A program made the translations under genes and the position numbers. A stretch of DNA of 64,000 nt from CAZSBG01 sp964605145 (GTDB lineage Bacteria; Zhuqueibacterota; Zhuqueibacteria; Thermofontimicrobiales; Thermofontimicrobiaceae), in the NCBI GenBank assembly GCA_964605145.1, contig CAZSBG010000010.1, positions 31,646 through 95,645 of the forward strand, given 5' to 3'. The notes under the pieces are model-generated. The model saw only the letters and a list, made by a program, of their open reading frames with translations, made no database searches and had not been told where the DNA came from. Of the stretch, positions 44,594 through 54,455 are shown piece by piece; position 1 is the stretch's first letter; each line of letters begins with the position of its first letter.

Positions 44594-47500
44594 ATGCCAA
44601 AACTCAAATACTTCCTTTCAATCATAGTAATCTTATCTTTTATTCTCCCGGCAATAGCAATTTCTCAAACAACAGGGAAAATTGATGGTTTCATTAAAGA
44701 TAAGAAAACAGGTGATCCGCTGCCAGGGGTGAATGTCATGATCAAAGGCACGACAGTTGGAGCGGCATCAGGAGTTGATGGCTATTTTTACATGATCAAT
44801 GTGCCGGTGGGGGAATATACCGTCACCGCATCCATGATGGGGTACAAAACGCTGTCGATTCAAAATGTTCAGGTTATCGTTGATCAAACGACCAAGGTCA
44901 ATTTTAATCTTGAAGAAACAGTCCTGGATGTTGGGGAAGAGGTTGTCGTAACGGCCGAACGTCCGCTCATTGATCCCAGCGTAACTTCAAAGGTTTCTAC
45001 AATGTCCTTTGATGAAATTAAAAATATGCCTGCCGAAGACATCACCCGGGTGTTGGCACTTCAGTCCAATATTACTGTTCTCACCAACACACCCTATGCA
45101 AAAAATGGATACAACATTCGTGGTATTGAAGACATTCGAATGAGAGGCGGGCGTAACAATGAGTTGGGCTTATTTATTGATGGTATGAAGGTGGGAAATC
45201 CCCTTTTCGGCGGATTTGGCACACGCATCAATAACAATGCCGTAAACCAGATGACTGTCGCGGCCGGTGGGTTCAGCCCTGAATACGGAAATGCGCTTTC
45301 CGGTGTGATCAACCTTTCCACGCGCGAAGGCGGCTCCAGGCTTTCCGGTCAATTGGAATATGGAACATCGGTTCCGTTTGGTTTAAAGGCTCTGGCCTCT
45401 AAACGACAGGAAGAACGAAATTATCAGAACGTCCAGTTCAGCCTGAATGGTCCTGTGCCCTTTATTCGAAATTTGTCATTCTTTTTCTCAACAGATCTGT
45501 CCACAAAAGCGGGCACACTGTACGAATTTGATGACTTTATCTGGGATGACCATCGAGGCGATTTCGCATCGTCTACAGAATTATTCCAGGATTTCATCGA
45601 AGATGGTTCCATGGACTTAATTACCCGTTCTCAGGTTGAAAGTGTATTAACCCCGGCTGAAGTGGGGGGCAAACAACGGTTTATTAATCCGCTCGATACC
45701 TGGAAAGGCTGGCATGGTATGGGCTGGGATAATGATTTTGATTATTTGGGAAAATTAACCTATCGAGTCAACCCGATGATTAAATTATCCCTCAGTCTTG
45801 CTCAGTCACAATCCTATTCCCAGATCAATAATTTTCATGCAGGGTATTACTATCACCTCCCCGGTGAATGGTATAATGTCGATGTAAGCCCAGTCGATAC
45901 AAGAGATAATATCGATCGGCTCCTGGTGAGTGAAACAACAGGCGAAACCTACTTACTCGAAGCAGGCAACCCATTTCCCGATGAATATCCAGGTTCGGGA
46001 GGAACATACCAGGTGTGGCATCGAAATGGTTCCGGCATGGCTGCTCGAAACGTCCAGTACAGAGAAAGTAACCGCCAAAGCTTGTTGTGGAATCATACGC
46101 TCAATCCATCAACATTTTATACGGTTAAAATTCAACGATTCTTCCAGTCCAGGCGCATCCGTGTTGTCGATGATTATACCCAAAAATACGATGAAATTTT
46201 TGGCATGAAAAACCTGTTTTCACCAGATTGGGATAATATAAAGGAAAAAGAACAATACAATCATCGTAGCACGTACGGTGTACTGGACCCTTGGGAAGGT
46301 TATTTCAGAATGCGGTACGATAATGTGTATTTTTCAGGTGATTCCAGCACAACCTATGATTTACGATTCGATTTTACATCCCAAGTGAACAGGAACCACC
46401 AGTTGAAAATTGGCGCCCAATATGTTCGCTATGATTTATTTCGTCATGATGACCAGGGTTCATCCGGCCCATCGGATCATCCTACGATTTATCACATGAC
46501 ACCCAATGAAGGCGCCTTGTATTTAATGGACAAAATTGAATATGGGACTATTGTACTGAACATTGGAGCTCGCCTGGATTATTCCAATGCCGGCGGAGAT
46601 ATGTACAAAAATCCACTCGACCCAATCGGCGAGCAGGACCTTGAAACGCCGGGAATTGAATATAATGATTTTGAAGAAGCGAAAAAGAAATTTAAATTAA
46701 GTCCGAGAATTGGTATGGCATATCCGCTGACCTCAAAATCTGTGGTTCATTTTAATTTTGGTCATTTTTATCAGAATCCAAATTATCGGGATTTGTATCG
46801 AGCCACAGGTGACGCTCGAGAACTCACGTTGAGAACCGGCGCTTTGATGGGGAATAACAGCCTTGAACATGAAAAATCCATCCAATATGAGATTGGATTT
46901 CAACAGCAAATCGGCGATATTTATGGTGTGAATGTTACATTATGGTCGAAAGAGACGACTAACCAGGTTGGCTCTGTCTATGTTCCTGCCTATTCCGATC
47001 CCGGTGGTGAAAATCCATTTGACTATAATGTATTTCTGAACAATAACTTTGGTTCTGCCCGCGGTGTGGATGTTACGCTGCAAAAACGGTATCGCAACTA
47101 TTTCTCCGGTACGCTGAATTACACGTGGTCGCGCGCGCGAGTGTTAAAACAAACATCCTGGGATGGCTACTGGGATGACGAGACTCTCAATACGCTTCCG
47201 AAAAGAGAATCCATCGCTTCGTGGGATCAGCCACATTCAATACGCGTGAATGTCAATTTCAGTATTCCCAAAGATACTGGCCCCACCTTGTTTAACACAA
47301 AAATTCTGTCCAATTTTGGCGTAAGTATAATTTACTTCGGAGAGAGCGGTCGCGTATATACGCCATATATGGGAGAGGCAGGATTTCTTGAAAAAGAAAA
47401 CTCGGCGCGATGGCCATTCTTTCATCAGTTTGATATGCGAGCCTATAAAAATTTCGAAGTTTTTGGGTTAACCTATTCCGTTTTCGCACAAGCGCGAAAT

Positions 47501-47665
47501 ATTTTTGATCGTAAAAATGTCATCGATGGTTACTCGAGGACCGGTTCTGCAACTGATCCCGGAGGCGCCTACTCATCCTATAGCGCAACGCGAATGGATG
47601 GCATCAGTATCAATAATTACGGACCGCGCAGGTCAGTTACTTTCGGATTAAGGGTATTGTGGTAA
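44594..47665 (+). CDS. TonB-dependent outer-membrane receptor with N-terminal carboxypeptidase-regulatory-like domain
   Basis: From ATG 44594 (AAAGGAG 6 nt upstream) the product is 1023 residues; a 29-codon upstream extension lacks a start signal. Signal peptide PKLKYFLSIIVILSFILPAIAISQ; a CarboxypepD-reg-like domain (about 28-115, GFIKDKKTGDPLPGVNVMIKGT); a plug (about 130-250, RMRGGRNNELGLFIDGM, AGGFSPEYGNALSGVINL); then a beta-barrel ending in the aromatic RVLW. This is the SusC/RagA-type layout of the FCB group, which imports large ligands with TonB energy. No SusD is adjacent; instead a 1059-residue secreted protein and a PorV-type protein follow. Confidence 0.9.
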   Translation: MPKLKYFLSIIVILSFILPAIAISQTTGKIDGFIKDKKTGDPLPGVNVMIKGTTVGAASGVDGYFYMINVPVGEYTVTASMMGYKTLSIQNVQVIVDQTTKVNFNLEETVLDVGEEVVVTAERPLIDPSVTSKVSTMSFDEIKNMPAEDITRVLALQSNITVLTNTPYAKNGYNIRGIEDIRMRGGRNNELGLFIDGMKVGNPLFGGFGTRINNNAVNQMTVAAGGFSPEYGNALSGVINLSTREGGSRLSGQLEYGTSVPFGLKALASKRQEERNYQNVQFSLNGPVPFIRNLSFFFSTDLSTKAGTLYEFDDFIWDDHRGDFASSTELFQDFIEDGSMDLITRSQVESVLTPAEVGGKQRFINPLDTWKGWHGMGWDNDFDYLGKLTYRVNPMIKLSLSLAQSQSYSQINNFHAGYYYHLPGEWYNVDVSPVDTRDNIDRLLVSETTGETYLLEAGNPFPDEYPGSGGTYQVWHRNGSGMAARNVQYRESNRQSLLWNHTLNPSTFYTVKIQRFFQSRRIRVVDDYTQKYDEIFGMKNLFSPDWDNIKEKEQYNHRSTYGVLDPWEGYFRMRYDNVYFSGDSSTTYDLRFDFTSQVNRNHQLKIGAQYVRYDLFRHDDQGSSGPSDHPTIYHMTPNEGALYLMDKIEYGTIVLNIGARLDYSNAGGDMYKNPLDPIGEQDLETPGIEYNDFEEAKKKFKLSPRIGMAYPLTSKSVVHFNFGHFYQNPNYRDLYRATGDARELTLRTGALMGNNSLEHEKSIQYEIGFQQQIGDIYGVNVTLWSKETTNQVGSVYVPAYSDPGGENPFDYNVFLNNNFGSARGVDVTLQKRYRNYFSGTLNYTWSRARVLKQTSWDGYWDDETLNTLPKRESIASWDQPHSIRVNVNFSIPKDTGPTLFNTKILSNFGVSIIYFGESGRVYTPYMGEAGFLEKENSARWPFFHQFDMRAYKNFEVFGLTYSVFAQARNIFDRKNVIDGYSRTGSATDPGGAYSSYSATRMDGISINNYGPRRSVTFGLRVLW

Positions 47666-47735
47666 ACAAAACTCTTACAAATACTTCCATTTAAGATTTA
47701 AAGAATTATTTGAAATGATAAAATGGAGAAGCAAA

Positions 47736-50700
47736 ATGGCAAAACCAAAAATTATTTTCGTGATAGTAATTTTTGCGCTGCTAATTTTTCCTGCTTTATG
47801 GCTCTCTTCTTCCAGCGCACAGGAAAGATTACCAGTCATTGATGACAATAAAGTATACCCGCCCAACCTTAAAAAGCCGGCAAGCTTGTTCGACAGAGGC
47901 ATTGGTTTCATGGACGCCGGCGAAATGCAGGTGAATGGAGTTGAGAATTTTGGGGTTATCGGGAACCAGGGGCTGCCGTACTGTAAACATGGCTTCTGGG
48001 GTGAAGTTCGATGGATTATCCCCTACCTTGCGGTCCCTCCTCAACCCTGGGCAACGAACATTCTTACAGAGGAAGGCGAAGTTGTTGACAGAAGCGAATA
48101 CTATAATGTGATTGAAAGTATCACCATGCATTTTGGTGTTGGCATTCAAGGATGGGGATATACGGACTGGGAAGCTCAGGATTATGCCAGCACACAACTC
48201 ATGGGTGACGAGACGTGGGGCTCGGTTCCTCTTATTGCAACGAGCACACGGCCGAACTCATGGCCCCAGGGTTATTTTGATAATGATCGAAACTCGGCAA
48301 CGTACAGAGAATTTATATCAACTCCGGGTGAATATCACTGGCCCGGTTACTGGGCGCTCGATCCTGATCCTGAATCGCCAACGTTCGGCACGCCCATCGA
48401 AGGAAAATTCGTTTCCGATAAAGATATTTTTTACGTGATGAATGACAAATACAATGGAATTCGTTACGGTGATCAGGTCAATGTCGGCTACCCGATTGGA
48501 TTTGACATGGAGGTTTCCGGGTATTGCTATTCAACAAGAGCATACAAAGATATTGTGTTTTTTAATTACAACCTGATTTACAGGGATGATATTACGGACC
48601 CCAGCAGACAATATTATTCAGGCACAGTCGACAGTCTGTATTTTGGATTTTTAATTGATCCTGACCTTCCCGGCCGCGACCCCTGGGGCAATACAGGATA
48701 TGAACCAGGCTGGGCAGAAGACGATTATTGCGTGGCAGACACGGTGCGTGATATTTTCGTCATGTTTGATAAAGATGCATGGTGTAAAGATGTTGATTCT
48801 CCGTACAGCGAAGGCCCGGTTTCGGCGCACGCCATTGCTTATTTAAAAACGCCAAAAGATATTGGTCTGACATCGTTTCACTATTTTACGCAGGAAGATT
48901 TCGATGCAGAGCCGGGCGGCCAAAAAATGGAACGAATTGTATACGCCATGGCCAGCGGTCGAAAGGATATTCTCACCACACAGGACCAGCAAAAATATTT
49001 TCATGGCGAAGATCCTTTATTTGACGACCTGACCCTGCTTCGGGATTTGCAGGAAAGCCAGCCTCCCGGCAGCAGGCCTGATCCCTGGTTCATGATGTCT
49101 TCAGGCCCATTCAGCGCAACTCCTGGCGATACCATCGCATTGCATTTCTGTATTGTCGGTGGTAAAGATAACCCCGGCGCACTGGACGCCGATGGTTTCC
49201 CGCTCAATCCGTATGAAGTCCGCTTTGCTGATGTGTTGAACAACTATGACAAAGCAATGGAATTATACAGCAACAGTTTCCAGGGAACGGGCCCGCCATT
49301 GACGCCAACATTGAGCGCGGTCGGCACCAAGGTGTTAGATGAAAATGGCGTGCCGGTCATTTACGCCGAAGACGGTAAAATTACTCTTTACTGGGATAAT
49401 GTAGCAGAAGAAACTGTTGATATTTTAACAAAAGAAAAAGATTTTGAAGGCTATAAAATTTATAAAGCCTATTTCGACAGAGACGCGGATTACGTCGACT
49501 GGGGTCAGGAAATTTATGAAGTGACTGAAACCGGCACTGTAGGTGACGTTCTTGCCTATGTGCCAGTGTTTCAGTGCGACCTGGACAATGATTATGAAGG
49601 CCTGGATCCGTATCAGTCTTGGTTCTATTTGGGAGACAACACCGGCGTGGTTCATTCCTGGACCGACACGGATGTCACCAATGGGGTTCGGTATCGTTAT
49701 TGTATCACAGCGTATGATCATCCATACACCGATCGTTTTTTCAACGCAAATGAGACATCCAAAGGCACGTCCTCTAAAGACCTGAATGTGGTGGATGTGA
49801 TACCGGGAGTTCGCCCATCCGGATTTGTTCCGGCAAATATTGATACATCTTTCGATCGAGTTTCCGGCGTGGGAAATGGCGTACTTCAGTTAGAGATTCT
49901 GGATGATAATGAAGTTTTAGGACACAACTACACACTTTCTTTCAGCGATTCCAGCGGAATTCTCGAATACAGTGTCTTCGATGAAGATGACGGGAGTTAT
50001 AAGGTCACCGGGTATTCTAATATCACAGATGAAAGCAGCGGTGACGATCCTGAAGCCTACCCATTCTTTGATGGGGTTGGCATCAAAGTGATCAACTACG
50101 ATCAACCTGAATATTTACCCGAAGAATCCGGCTGGACAACAGTGACGGGTGCTCAAGCCAGTGACTATGAGATCGATGTTGTACCTTTCACCGCCATCCC
50201 GAGCGATTATGAAATTCGATTCCTCGGAGAGAACGCGGACACAAATGCAGTCGGGGCCATGACATTTCCGTTCCAGGTTTGGAAGGTCAGCGTAACGCCT
50301 CCACAGCAAATGGATATTCTTTACACACCGCCATCAGGTGATTATCCGAGCGGTGGACAAATCAGAATCTGGGAATACCTGACCCCGGGTTCATCAACCC
50401 GAACATTCACCTGGGTTTTTTCGATAACATGGGATCCTGACACAGTTGTTGTTGGTTCGGATACAACGTTTGTCACCGAATGGGGCGTTGGGAATGCGCC
50501 GGCAGTGGGCGATGTTTACACATTCAGAACAAAAAAACCGTTCAGCAATGATGTTTTCAGCTTCAGAACCTACACTGCCTCTTCAAAGACAGTTTCCGAG
50601 AATGAACTTGATGATATCAAGGTTGTGCCAAATCCGTATATCGTATCATCGAAAACCGAGCTTTACACGGGTAACAGCCAATGGGACCTGCATGATCTTC

Positions 50701-50915
50701 GGTTTACACATTTACCTCCAAAATGTACGATAAGCATTTTTACGCTAACGGGCGATCTCATTCGAGAAATTCATCATGATAATCCAAGTTATGGTGAAGC
50801 TCATTGGGATTTATTAACAGAAGAAAATCTGGAAATTTCTTACGGAGTTTACATCTATGTAGTAAAAACCCCGGAAGGTAAAACTAAAATCGGAAAATTG
50901 GCAGTCGTAAAGTGA
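47736..50915 (+). CDS. Large secreted protein with Fn3-like and FlgD-like/T9SS tail
   Basis: From ATG 47736 (TGGAG 7 nt upstream) the product is 1059 residues with signal peptide FVIVIFALLIFPALWLSSSSAQ. The first 500 residues are a beta-rich region with many aromatics and no family that I recognise (FWGEVRWIIPYLA, GIQGWGYTDWE, FHYFTQEDFDAEPGG). An Fn3-like strand pattern follows (GKITLYWDNVAEETVD, EGYKIYKAYF, WTDTDVTNGVRYRYCITAYDHP). The last 85 residues are a FlgD-like/T9SS-type tail (VVPNPYIVSS, ISIFTLTGDLIREI, YGVYIYVVKTPEG). It begins 70 nt after the receptor stop and is followed by a PorV-like gene. Confidence 0.8.
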   Translation: MAKPKIIFVIVIFALLIFPALWLSSSSAQERLPVIDDNKVYPPNLKKPASLFDRGIGFMDAGEMQVNGVENFGVIGNQGLPYCKHGFWGEVRWIIPYLAVPPQPWATNILTEEGEVVDRSEYYNVIESITMHFGVGIQGWGYTDWEAQDYASTQLMGDETWGSVPLIATSTRPNSWPQGYFDNDRNSATYREFISTPGEYHWPGYWALDPDPESPTFGTPIEGKFVSDKDIFYVMNDKYNGIRYGDQVNVGYPIGFDMEVSGYCYSTRAYKDIVFFNYNLIYRDDITDPSRQYYSGTVDSLYFGFLIDPDLPGRDPWGNTGYEPGWAEDDYCVADTVRDIFVMFDKDAWCKDVDSPYSEGPVSAHAIAYLKTPKDIGLTSFHYFTQEDFDAEPGGQKMERIVYAMASGRKDILTTQDQQKYFHGEDPLFDDLTLLRDLQESQPPGSRPDPWFMMSSGPFSATPGDTIALHFCIVGGKDNPGALDADGFPLNPYEVRFADVLNNYDKAMELYSNSFQGTGPPLTPTLSAVGTKVLDENGVPVIYAEDGKITLYWDNVAEETVDILTKEKDFEGYKIYKAYFDRDADYVDWGQEIYEVTETGTVGDVLAYVPVFQCDLDNDYEGLDPYQSWFYLGDNTGVVHSWTDTDVTNGVRYRYCITAYDHPYTDRFFNANETSKGTSSKDLNVVDVIPGVRPSGFVPANIDTSFDRVSGVGNGVLQLEILDDNEVLGHNYTLSFSDSSGILEYSVFDEDDGSYKVTGYSNITDESSGDDPEAYPFFDGVGIKVINYDQPEYLPEESGWTTVTGAQASDYEIDVVPFTAIPSDYEIRFLGENADTNAVGAMTFPFQVWKVSVTPPQQMDILYTPPSGDYPSGGQIRIWEYLTPGSSTRTFTWVFSITWDPDTVVVGSDTTFVTEWGVGNAPAVGDVYTFRTKKPFSNDVFSFRTYTASSKTVSENELDDIKVVPNPYIVSSKTELYTGNSQWDLHDLRFTHLPPKCTISIFTLTGDLIREIHHDNPSYGEAHWDLLTEENLEISYGVYIYVVKTPEGKTKIGKLAVVK

Positions 50916-50944
50916 TTCCTGTCATTTATTAAGGAGGAAATACA

Positions 50945-51976
50945 ATGAAACGAGTAGTCTTAATAATTATGATATTATCATGTGCTCAAATTGTTTTTGG
51001 GCAGGGTGAAGTCAATAAAGTCGGTACAACGTCTGCTAATTTCCTGAAACTGGAAGTGGGTGCGCGCGCTGTTTCGTTAGCAGGAGCATACACCGCAATT
51101 GCCAACGACGCGACCGCACTTCAGTGGAATCCTGCTGGAATTGCTTCTCTCAACAAAATTACAGCCTCGTACAACAATGCGAATTTATATGCTGACATAA
51201 AACATCAGTTTCTGGGCGTTGTCGTTCCTGTGGGAATGAACAATTTCTTTGGCTTCTCATTGAATTATGTTGATATTGGTCGAATCGAAAAAACGACTGT
51301 TGATTCTCCTGAAGGCACTGGTCTGTTTTTTGATAATTACAACATGGCTGCCGGAATCAGTTACTCCCGCATGTTAACCGATCGGGTGACTTTCGGTGTG
51401 ACAGGTCGCTGGGTTCACGAGCAGATTTGGGAGCAAAAAGCCGATGGGTATAGCGCTGATATTGGACTTATATTTACACCCGATGTCAGTGGCATGAGAA
51501 TTGGTATGAGCATCACAAATTTTGGCCCGGATATGATGATGGATAATGGACCATTGACAACTTTTTCTTATGAACCTCAGGAAGGTCGGGAAGGCGTTGG
51601 TAACCGAAATTTGGACGCGCAACTGCAAGTGGAAAAATATCCGCTGCCCATTAGTTTTCAGTTGGGCGCTGCGATCGACATCATGGGTGCAAATAGCGCT
51701 TTTGTTGGGAACAGGTCCAATCGAATTTCCATCATTTTTGAAGTGAACGATTCTTTTGATAATGACATGCGCGCAAAATATGGAATGGAATATGAGTGGC
51801 GCAAGTTACTGGCGCTGAGAACAGGTTACAAACAAAATTATGATCTTGCATCGTTTACATTTGGTGGGGGATTAAAAATTCCTGTGAGGGGAATGGATCT
51901 CAGATTCGATTACGGTATGGCAGATTACGGTGATCTGGGGTATATTCACGTGACGTCCATTCAGATTGGATTTTAG
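50945..51976 (+). CDS. PorV/PorQ-family outer-membrane barrel protein
   Basis: The 343-residue protein has a signal peptide (RVVLIIMILSCAQIVFGQ). The conserved start AANFLKLEVGARAVSLAGAYTAIANDATALQWNPAGIA is the mark of the UPF0164/PorV/PorQ family, a FadL-like barrel of the FCB group. A beta-barrel ends in the aromatic IQIGF. In type IX secretion PorV shuttles cargo to the attachment complex. AGGAGG stands 6 nt before the ATG, 29 nt after the secreted protein stop codon, so the three genes are one operon. Confidence 0.9.
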   Translation: MKRVVLIIMILSCAQIVFGQGEVNKVGTTSANFLKLEVGARAVSLAGAYTAIANDATALQWNPAGIASLNKITASYNNANLYADIKHQFLGVVVPVGMNNFFGFSLNYVDIGRIEKTTVDSPEGTGLFFDNYNMAAGISYSRMLTDRVTFGVTGRWVHEQIWEQKADGYSADIGLIFTPDVSGMRIGMSITNFGPDMMMDNGPLTTFSYEPQEGREGVGNRNLDAQLQVEKYPLPISFQLGAAIDIMGANSAFVGNRSNRISIIFEVNDSFDNDMRAKYGMEYEWRKLLALRTGYKQNYDLASFTFGGGLKIPVRGMDLRFDYGMADYGDLGYIHVTSIQIGF

Positions 51977-52281
51977 ATAGCTGATAACTGAACATGGATT
52001 GAAAACAGAATTTTATTTATCGATTTATAAATTATGCCCTCCCTTTTCGTGGGGTCAATGAGGTTCTGCAAAATTGCTGTTTGCGTCGATCATGCATGGA
52101 ACAGATTCAGGGTGATGCAGCGTTTAATCCTGTGGTATGATATATTTGATTTTATCATGGTGACGCCGCGCATCAGGAACCTTGAACAAGCGTAAACTGG
52201 TTAATTTGCTAATTCTTGATGAGTTCAAAGGGAGGGTTTTCATAAATACACTGAACCTAAAAAATGAAGTGAGACGTGCTG
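51977..52281. other. Intergenic region between the PorV-like and lipoprotein genes
   Basis: About 300 nt with no gene. An ATGATATATTTGATTTTATCAT-like palindromic word lies near 52136-52160. No strong promoter match, but the size suggests a new transcription start for the lipoprotein gene. Confidence 0.4.
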
Positions 52282-52923
52282 ATGAAAACGAAACTATTTT
52301 TTTTAGCAGTAACCATTTCCATTATACTTGGTTGTGCCGGGGGTATTCCATCCATGGAAGAGCCGGTCGAAGGTAAAAACTTGATTATCGGATCCATTAT
52401 TTTCGAGAACAAAGGATATCAGAACCGCAATGATGTATATTTCGAAAACTTGGATGTAGCAATTATCGGCACTTACGAAGAGAATGGCAAGGAAAAAGTT
52501 TTTGGAAAATGGACGACCACGGATGAAAACGGTTATTTTTTTCTGCCCAATGTGCCGGATGGAAAATACGCACTCAAGGCATTTCGCGTGAATATGGCCG
52601 GTCAGGCGTATGTTACCATTGCCAATGAATTCAGGTCAAACGTGGATAATTACAAATTGTGGCCGTCAGAAAACATTGCCTTCAGCGGAACTTATTTTGA
52701 TACTCGACCGAACAAAAATATAATTAACCTGAAACATAATTACTTCACTTTTTTCGTCAATCAGGAAATCAGGCATGGCGCTTACGATAGAATCGATCAA
52801 TTCAAAGCTGCCAATGGCGACATGTTGAGTCGTCCCATGATCTTTGAATATTTTATCGAAAAGTATCCGCAAAGCGGCTGGAATACTGCGATGAAAGAAA
52901 TTTTGGCAACCTACGAATATTAG
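52282..52923 (+). CDS. Lipoprotein with a Cna-B/carboxypeptidase-regulatory-like fold
   Basis: From ATG 52282 the product is 213 residues (GTG 52276 is an alternative). Lipoprotein signal with lipobox IILGC. The central region, GSIIFENKGYQNRNDVYFENLDVAIIGTYEEN and GKWTTTDENGYFFLPNVPDGKYALKAF, has the strand-turn-Gly pattern of a prealbumin-like domain, placed on the outer or inner membrane through its lipid. A helical C-terminus follows. It lies 10 nt before the GWxTD gene and is co-transcribed with it. Function unknown. Confidence 0.75.
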   Translation: MKTKLFFLAVTISIILGCAGGIPSMEEPVEGKNLIIGSIIFENKGYQNRNDVYFENLDVAIIGTYEENGKEKVFGKWTTTDENGYFFLPNVPDGKYALKAFRVNMAGQAYVTIANEFRSNVDNYKLWPSENIAFSGTYFDTRPNKNIINLKHNYFTFFVNQEIRHGAYDRIDQFKAANGDMLSRPMIFEYFIEKYPQSGWNTAMKEILATYEY

Positions 52924-52933
52924 AGCGAATGAC

Positions 52934-54295
52934 ATGGGCCGTTTGAAAATTGACAAAGTTATAATATTATCGGTATTTCTGGTAATTTCAATCAGTGCGT
53001 TCAATGTCCGCGCTGATGAGAATTCCAATAACCAGCTTCGTTTTTATACGGATTTTGCAGGATTCCAAAGTTTCAAACCGGATAATAAAACGTATCAGGA
53101 AATTTATGTTTCGTTTTCAAATTTTCAATTGACTTACAGGCCCAAACAAGATAATTTCCTGGCTGTCTATCAGTTGACTGTGCTGATAAACGACTCGACA
53201 GACGAGCATGTGGCCGAAAAAAGCTGGAAGAATTTTAGCCAGGTCGATTCGCTGAAACAGATCGAAGACCTGACTACGCTGGAACTTGCAGGGTTTCTGC
53301 TGGCGTCGGGGAATTATACGATTGAAATCGTATTACAGGATTTGGAATCCAAAGCGGTCGGTTCCACAGAAATTCCGATGATTGTTGAGTCATTTTCAAA
53401 AGAGAAAATAGAGCTGGCCGGTATTGAATTTGCGCGATCCATTCAGAGCAGCACAACCAAAAATCAATTTACAAAAGGTTCAGTCGAGGTTGTGCCCAAT
53501 CCTTCCCGCGTTTTTGGAATCGAGTCACCCTTCATGTATTTTTACACAGAAGTCTACAATCTAACCATCGATTCCACAAAAACAGGAAATGCGATCAAAG
53601 AGTATTATCTGACGGCTTACGATGGCAATATTCTGAAATCGTCGCGCAAGGAGGTAAAAACAAAAGGCAATTCCGCAGTATGGGCGGATAAAATCAATAT
53701 CCTGGATATCATTTCCGGGAAATATATTTTGCAGCTCAAAGTAACGGACAGCAAACTCGGCGCCAGCATGGAAAGACAGGGCGAATTCTGGATTCATAAT
53801 CCGTTCAAAACTCTTTCGCTGTCGCAATACCGCGAAGAGGATATCGATGAATTCCGCGCGCAGATTATGTACCTCGTCGAGCAAAAAGAACTTGAATTGT
53901 TCGATCAATTGAATGTCCCTGCTAAAATTCAATTTATCAATAATTACTGGCGCGAACAAGACCCGGATTTCCGAACGGAACATCTCAAACGATTCTACGC
54001 GGCCCAGGAGCGATTTAAGTCACCTTCCTTGCCCGGCTGGCAATCCGATCGCGGGCGCGTATACATCATGTACGGCCCCCCGGATGAAATTGAGCGCGAG
54101 CCGGCCGGCATGGACACGCGGGCCTACGAAGTGTGGACATACGAGACGTTGGACCAACAGGGCCGGGTTCATTTTGTATTTTGCGACTTTGGCGTGTTTG
54201 GAAATTACAGGCTCATTCATTCCAATATCAAAAGCGGTCAACGACAGGAAATATACAATCCGGACTGGTACGAAGAAATAAAAATCGCCAGGTAA
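52934..54295 (+). CDS. GWxTD-domain exported protein
   Basis: The 453-residue protein starts with a signal peptide (KVIILSVFLVISISAFNVRA). N-terminal beta domains (FSNFQLTYRPKQDNFLAVYQLTVLI, and a VVPNPSRVFG stretch) lead to the C-terminal GWxTD domain: INNYWREQDPDFRTEHLKRFYAAQERF, then GWQSDRGRVYIMYGPPDEIEREP and YEVWTYE, ending in NYRLIHSN. The motif reads GWQSD here, one Thr-to-Ser change. The family is restricted to FCB-type lineages and its function is unknown; it often sits in envelope gene clusters. An ATG 10 nt after the lipoprotein stop suggests coupling. Confidence 0.88.
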   Translation: MGRLKIDKVIILSVFLVISISAFNVRADENSNNQLRFYTDFAGFQSFKPDNKTYQEIYVSFSNFQLTYRPKQDNFLAVYQLTVLINDSTDEHVAEKSWKNFSQVDSLKQIEDLTTLELAGFLLASGNYTIEIVLQDLESKAVGSTEIPMIVESFSKEKIELAGIEFARSIQSSTTKNQFTKGSVEVVPNPSRVFGIESPFMYFYTEVYNLTIDSTKTGNAIKEYYLTAYDGNILKSSRKEVKTKGNSAVWADKINILDIISGKYILQLKVTDSKLGASMERQGEFWIHNPFKTLSLSQYREEDIDEFRAQIMYLVEQKELELFDQLNVPAKIQFINNYWREQDPDFRTEHLKRFYAAQERFKSPSLPGWQSDRGRVYIMYGPPDEIEREPAGMDTRAYEVWTYETLDQQGRVHFVFCDFGVFGNYRLIHSNIKSGQRQEIYNPDWYEEIKIAR

Positions 54296-54321
54296 TATCG
54301 GTTTGAAACGAACTACGCCAT

Positions 54322-54349
54322 GGTTGTCCGAAGGACACCGGGTGTGTTA
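54322..54349. repeat. 28-nt exact repeat, copy 1
   Basis: The segment from GGTTGTCCGAAGG to GGGTGTGTTA is identical to 60749-60776. It contains a GTCC-GAA-GGAC hairpin and CACC-GGGTG. Both copies stand about 30-40 nt after the stop codon of a plus-strand gene. Confidence 0.75.
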
Positions 54350-54401
54350 AGCAGTAATTTGCTAATACCTGTTTCCATTGAAGTATCGTTGAACCAAAAA
54401 C

Positions 54402-54433
54402 AACCCTCCCTTTTGTTCGATGAAGGGAGGGTT
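54402..54433. terminator. Perfect 11-bp hairpin before the SGNH-TPR gene
   Basis: AACCCTCCCTT (54402-54412) pairs with AAGGGAGGGTT (54423-54433) around a 10-nt loop. The T-run is weak on the plus strand and better on the minus strand (five T). It may end the GWxTD transcript or shield the next start site, as it covers an alternative ATG at 54420. Confidence 0.6.
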
Positions 54434-54455
54434 CAATTTATTACGGGGATTCATT

